DNA of 64,000 nt from Siderastrea siderea (taxonomy: Eukaryota; Cnidaria; Anthozoa; Scleractinia; Rhizangiidae), in contig OZ034972.1 in the NCBI GenBank assembly GCA_964030785.1, positions 49,340,038 to 49,404,037 of the forward strand. The letters are read 5' to 3'. The position numbers and the translations under genes are program-made. Position 1 is the first letter of the stretch, and the number at the start of each line of letters is the position of its first letter. Below are positions 58,553 through 64,000 of this stretch, one piece after another. Below the pieces are notes generated by a model. It was not told where the DNA came from. It saw only the letters and a list, made by a program, of their open reading frames with translations, and did not search any database.

Positions 58553-61500
58553 TTATGTAGCAGGAGCAATTACCTCAGAGGAGTCCATACCACTATTAAG
58601 CGTCATATGGTCAGGGGATCTGTTGGTACACCTTCTAAACCAGGCTGTTACCTTGGAATAGTCGAACAACAAACTAGGGTCTATTCTCTCGTCGGCGTGT
58701 TTTGCTGAAAAGAAGAAAAAATTGGAATCCTGAATAACTCGAACCGTGTGCATCGTATCCAGGCCCTTCTTTTTCTACACGGATTCTTAAGAGGCACAGG
58801 GGATCATGGTCTAACGTCAAGCTTTCCCTTGGTGCCTTGCACACTCCTTGACATCTTCCCATAGACCTTCAGTCTTATGCCAAAAAGCCCAGTACCGGGT
58901 ACTTGGCACTCCACCCGTTAATCTCTGAAAGTCATTATTACTATTATTATTTTTTTTTACAAATTACCATTCCTAACCGACTGCCTAAGATGCCAGTAAA
59001 AGAGATCACTTAGGAGAGATCGGAATGAAGAAAATCAGTGTCACGGACAGAGTGGGAGCTCGACTGTATATGACGTACATGTAACAGTATCACCTTTAAT
59101 AGGATACTTACTGAATATAAAACTAGCGAAGAATCCAATAATGTACGTGATAAGGAAGCCAAGAATTCCATACCAAAAGAATGAGATTGCGTACACAGAA
59201 TGAGGTTCAATGCTGAGGAAAGAAAATGGGAAACATGAACAACTGTTCTGAGGTCCAAAATATTAAAAACACCCTTCCTTTTTCTAAATTGGCTGCCCGG
59301 ATAAAATATTGTTCGATATACATTCTAAGCCCGTTCTTGAGTTTGTGATTCTAAAGAATGTTTACATTCGAATGACGTTAGTAAAATTAATTTTACACAA
59401 TATTTTATTGACGGCCGTCTTCACAAAGGGTACACGTGCTTAGAATTTTGGGTAGGAGTGTGCCGCCCTGTCAGACGAACATATCGCCATTTTCTTGTCT
59501 AAGGTGTGTACGTTTGGCATCTGTCCAGCGCCGCGCTGCGCGCTTTCTGTGTAATGACTACAGTGGAGCAGCAGCGTTTGTGCGATGCTGTCAAACGTAG
59601 GACAGCAGGATTTAGAGTCGCGAAGAAGAGCGAACGGTCTGACAATGTTCTTTAAGATGAAAGTGAGTTATATCGACACTGAAATATCCTATCTTAGTGA
59701 CTTGCTTGAGAATCACTCTCCACATTGTACCCGAGCTTGCAAGCAACACATTCAAAAAAATCTCATTCTACCCTTGAACCTTGTGCAGTTTTTTCACCCT
59801 TGTGAAACGTCGCTAAGTCGATCTGTTAATGTACGATATACAATAATCTGTGTTTTTGTTCATTTATCTACCCAAACTGTATTCATATAACTTACTATCT
59901 TGCAGGATGTATCGAGGACATATTTGTTACGTTGCTAGGACATCCAGATATTGACATCGGCTGTGTGGGGTAGCTGGGTGGATGGACCAGGGCACCTATA
60001 CTGATCCACGTCACTACCCAAAAGCCAGTAACGACTCCAATCCACACACCCTTGCTGTTTGCACGGGTTGTTAAAATACCGAGAGAGAAGAGAGCTAACA
60101 TTGGGCCGCCTGTGGTACCAAACATTGTCGCACTCATCTGAAAAGAATTTACAGAGCAGCGATTGAAAACATGAAGATTAATATTACTACGATTTTGAAG
60201 AGCTCATAAATTAAAATGTCTTCACGAAAGTTAGTTTATCTCATTCCGCGGCATTTTTTGAAAAATTCATAAAGTGGACAAAAGATTTTTGAATTCTTTT
60301 TTCTGTGTAAGTTGGTAATATAGCCAACAGCAGCGGACAATTTAAGAACGATAGTGGTGCTAACAAATGCAGGTGGGCCTTCATAGGCCCTATAAGCGCT
60401 TAATTTGTTGTCTATTTAGATGCTTTCATGGCATTTAATTTTTTTATTCGGTTTATTGTTGTATTTGTGATGTAATGTTTTGTGCCTCAAAGTTTGAATG
60501 AGTCTCCTCTGCCTGGGGCTTTTGGTCATGTGTCTCCGTTGGCCCACAAGGAGTTTCCCCTTTCCTAACCCACAAGGGTGTGCAAATGTTGCCTGAAGAG
60601 TGGAAAAATGTGGAGGACGGCGTGCTTGTAATCTGATCGAATGCTGTCTCTGATGTCTCTGTGTTATGGAGGGGCACAAAGATAGGTAGAGGGGTCGTGT
60701 ATCTAATGTGCTGAGATTTTCCCTTGCCAGATGAAGTTACTAACGGCTAATTCAGGGAAGACTAGAGATGTAGAAATTAAAAGAGAGATTGTACTAGCCT
60801 GTAATATCATTCCTAGCTTTGAAACCAAGAAAGCCAGTCCAAGCGAAATGAGTCCATAAACACAAACTGTAAAATACAGCAAAGCAAGCATTACATATTG
60901 ACACGTGTTTTCATCAAACTGTCAATTAAGCAGTACGGTGAAAAGATGAATATTGGATCATACACTGTCAAAAACTGACATTTGCAGTTTTCAACTGAGT
61001 GTTGTAAAACCAAAACCAATTAGTAATTACTCTAGCCAATCACAAATCAATAAGTGCAAAACACAAAATGAACCAATCAGAAATCAAAGCAAATACAAGT
61101 AATTGGCGTTAAGCGCTGGAAAACGCGTGTGAGCAAGTCACAGTTGGTTTTGGTTTTACGTCTGATTGGTTTAGAAAGAAGCGCAAGCTTTTTTAACCAA
61201 TCAGAGAGCCTAGTGATGCAAAACCAAACCAAACACAACATTACTTTCGAAACTCAATTGAAAACTACTCCATATATCTTTTGGTGCCTGCTAAGAAATT
61301 ATGCTTTTTTGTGTTCTAAGTTTTGAAAAGGAAAAGTGCTTGATCCTGGTCTGAAAAATAATTCAATATGTGTGTTGTCCCAAGCTTCTGTGCCATACAT
61401 GTATACTGTGCCTATTACAACTACATTCTAAACAAACACAGACCATGCTCTAGGTCCTTTGATTTATTTTAACTCAAAACAGTTCTTTTAGTTATCCAGG

Positions 61501-64000
61501 TGGGAACCTGTTTCTAATTTAAGGGTGCCACAGGTTCTTATATGTTGGGGGGTCTAAATGGCAAATTTTAGCCCATAGATTAGTCGACTAGGTTCCTGTA
61601 AATTACGCAGGTTTTTAATGTACGTCTAATGTTCAGGTTGGAAACTACGTTTACTTAGTTCGTCCATGATAAGAGTGCAATCTCAACAATCTCTCCAATG
61701 AGTTGCAGCTTTTTCTAGGTAAAAGACAAACCATACCAGACGAGTTTGTGTTTATTTGAAAAGTAGGAAGTACAGCAGATGATTGATCAAATGATTGCCT
61801 TACATATCGCTTCCACAGTAGCTGCAATCTTAATTTTCATTTCGTTAAATATAGTTGCTGACAATTAGGCCGAGAATTAATTCATCCATTACCTAGCAAC
61901 TTGGACACCAGTGCCTCTCGTTCAGTAGGGATGTGCTGCACTACCAAAGGAGCAAAGTCCTCCACTGTAACTGCTGCTAAAGCATTGAGTCCTGATGCTA
62001 CAGTACTGACAACAAAAAGAGAAAAAAAAAAGCAATGACCACCACATGACCCACAGAACAGTCTGTGAGCTACTGAGTGTCCCGCCAATTTTAGCTTATA
62101 TTTCGACCAGAAAAATCTGTTCCAGCTCTGCCTGCCCACCCTGTACACATCCAGGAATTTAAGTCTTCGAAATTTCAGGATGTTCTCCATAAGCTTTTAA
62201 ACATAATTTTCTATCACTCTCCATACTGAGAAAATGAAAATAATTATAAAATCTCATGATAAATTCCAGGTTTTCCACGGCCTGTACAAACACTGACGTC
62301 AGTTGCAAATGAGAGTGACCTTCTGTCCTAAACAACCTTGTCCCTAATGCTGAATTTCTTTCTTTTGCCTTATTTAATGTCACATGACTTTCAGACATCT
62401 TGCAAGTGACCACTTCTTCTAAAGACTACCATTTCTAGCATTTGGGCATTGGCTGAGAAGAGGTTTGACTGTTCAATTATCATAACGCTCAAATTCAAAT
62501 GAGTTCTTACCTTAAAGTGCCACAGAACAGGGAAGCTACAAAGACCCCAGGGACTCCATGGAACTTGCCAAGCACTTCAATCACAAAGTATGGTAAGATC
62601 TACAGAGAAAAACAGATATATGACATCTGTAAAAAGTTAATCTTAACAAATACAGTCATCCAACACAAATTTTACAATAAACGTAAGAATTCTCGCGTGC
62701 TGATTGGCTCTTAGAGAGTATAGATCACAAAAACTGACGTAAGCAAGGTACTGGCTTTCGCTTTGTTGCACGCATCTCTCAAAGAAAAAAAGGCTTGATT
62801 CTGCTCGTAATTGTTCCATGTTATTGTGAAAAACAGATCAACTCTATTTTTTCAAGATCTATACTCTTATGGATAATAAAAATGACACCAGAAAATGTTC
62901 AAAACTTGGAAGTGAAACAACCTGCCTGCAGCTTGTTATTCCACTTGAGTTTTGAACATTTTGAAATGTCATATGTATTATCCACAAGAGTATAGGTCAT
63001 GAAAAATAGAGTCGATTTGTTAAGTAAAGTTACACTAGGTCTGGAAGTGCCCCACAGGGCTGCTGCTTAAGTCCAGTTTCTGTAGCATCAAGCAGCTAAG
63101 AGAATTACTACTATATGATAGTTCACTGTAAAGTTACTCTCAGCATTTCTTTTGCTGGTATGCATGTCCTAAACAAAGTACACCTGAAGTCCTATATAGA
63201 CAGAGAAGATGCAGGGAAACATTTCTGTCTAAATAAACAACATGGCATGAAGAAGAGACCAAGCATCAAACCAAAACATTTAGTTTCCAACCTTAAATGC
63301 ACTAACCACTGTAACTGCCACTATACCACCATGTGGCTACACAATCACAAACTGAACACAGTCCAATACGTGCCATAAAGTACGCCTGTAAAACTCAGAT
63401 GCTTGCACTGCAGTTCTTGAAGGCAAAAAGACTATTTTTCTCCTACCTTAGAAAAAGCTGGGGGGGCCTAAGTTGTTCAAAGACGGGATAGCCTTATATC
63501 TACTCGATAAATCACTATCCAGTGGATCAAAATAATGTATTGGTTGGGGTACATTTTATTCGCTGGATAGCTGTTTACCCAGTGGATAAAGTTATCTGTC
63601 ATTTGAACTACTAGGGCAGGTGTGCAAATGGGTACCACCGAAAAAATGTTGCTGGGCATAATCCTGCAATGGGCTAGCATCCCATCCTGGAGGGGGTGGG
63701 GAGGTGAGTGGTAACACTTGTAGTTGCTATGTGCTACAGAAACCAGGCCAGGTTCAGCTCTGCCCATGTGGGCCACCTGTTGCTCAAGGTGGGAAATCTA
63801 CAAAGACCCTTGAAGAAAGCTCATAACCTCGCAATTCATGGTTAGAGTTGAGCCCAATCCAGAACTCATCCTGCTTACTAGGCCAATCTATGTACATACC
63901 ACACCTAAATGAACTTGTACATGAATTAGTGTACCTCGTCATCTGTATTGATCTCCCCAGTGCTCAAAGGGTCACAAGAAGCATAAAATGCATAGATAAC
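58553..64000 (-). CDS. SLC5-family sodium/solute symporter (SMCT-like), C-terminal seven exons
   Basis: The exons, in coding order, are 64000-63935 (continues beyond the window), 62599-62511, 62005-61893, 60866-60799, 60137-59896, 59212-59112 and 58704-58553. All phases close, giving 276 residues. Key blocks are VIYAFYASCDPL, ILPYFVIEVLG, GTLSTVASGLNALAAVTVED (the SLC5 sodium-site helix and loop), MFGTTGGPMLALFSLGI and ANSKGVWIGVVTGFW, followed by a last membrane helix and a charged cytosolic tail ending SSEVIAPAT. Family members couple inward sodium flow to uptake of monocarboxylates, iodide or vitamins. The blocks resemble the SLC5A8/A12/A5/A6 branch, but the substrate cannot be told from this half. 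The fourth exon ends CAG|GCTAGT, a GC-AG intron. It converges tail-to-tail with POMP. Confidence 0.92.
60985..61267. mobile_element. ATTGG-rich MITE, copy 2, in an SLC5 intron
   Basis: CAGTTTTCAACTGAGTGTTG at the left end and CAATTGAAAACTAC at the right end pair. The interior with repeated CCAATCA words matches 52640-52889 read in the opposite direction. Confidence 0.8.
62833..63021. mobile_element. Long-arm inverted repeat in an SLC5 intron
   Basis: An arm of about 75 bp (62833-62909: ACTCTATTTTTTCAAG, TATACTCTTATGGATAATA, AATGTTCAAAACT) pairs with 62949-63021 in reverse complement, with about 80% agreement by eye around a ~40 bp middle. Likely a foldback MITE. Confidence 0.75.
63022..63614 (-). 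other. Intronic sequence of the SLC5 gene
   Basis: Contains interlocking TATCCAGTGGAT/ATCCACTGG-type palindromic words at about 63500-63590, probably another small inverted-repeat element whose ends I could not fix. Confidence 0.4.
63615..63795 (+). mobile_element. Diverged SINE body in an SLC5 intron
   Basis: GTGCAAATGGGTACC, TGCTGGGCATAATCCTGC, GGGCTAGCATCCCATCC, GCTACAGAAACCAGG and GTGGGCCACCT parallel the body of the 17-18 kb SINEs in order; the head and tail are lost. Confidence 0.7.

Overview
The window is AT-rich, intron-bearing, repeat-laden animal DNA. Its two homeobox genes are a Gsx gene and an Xlox/Cdx-type gene. That pairing, the short two-exon homeobox genes and the repeat types (tRNA-derived SINEs, many small inverted-repeat elements, a Penelope-like fragment) point to an anthozoan cnidarian, most likely a stony coral or close relative. 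The species cannot be fixed from sequence alone.

Gene layout, left to right: the last exon of HPF1 (+, about 313-617); a two-exon Xlox/Cdx ParaHox homeobox gene (-, 7857-10674); a two-exon LITAF-domain gene (-, 22668-24138); a two-exon Gsx ParaHox homeobox gene (+, 35491-36324); a six-exon proteasome maturation factor gene POMP (+, 48017-53052); and the 3' part of an SLC5-family sodium/solute symporter (-, seven exons from 58553 to beyond the right edge). All exon joins were worked out by hand from splice sites and reading-frame phase, and each one closes in frame.

The two homeobox genes form a cnidarian ParaHox pair, transcribed away from each other. POMP lies about 11 kb downstream of Gsx. 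In human, POMP also lies close to GSX1-PDX1-CDX2 on chromosome 13q12, so this looks like very old linkage. Wide gene-free stretches flank Gsx (26.7-35.4 kb and 36.8-48.0 kb).

The most unusual non-coding signal is a pair of inverted copies of a roughly 750-790 bp sequence at about 19985-20740 and 40250-41035. They bracket the LITAF-like gene and Gsx. A core of about 110 bp is about 95% identical while the flanks are much more diverged.

The rest is repeat biology. There is a tRNA-derived SINE family with clear target-site duplications, at least ten inverted-repeat (MITE-like) elements, and a dispersed ~105 bp tandem-repeat family at three loci. There is also a perfect 168-unit TACA microsatellite, a Penelope-like GIY-YIG remnant with a degenerate hammerhead-like motif, and non-LTR reverse-transcriptase fragments.
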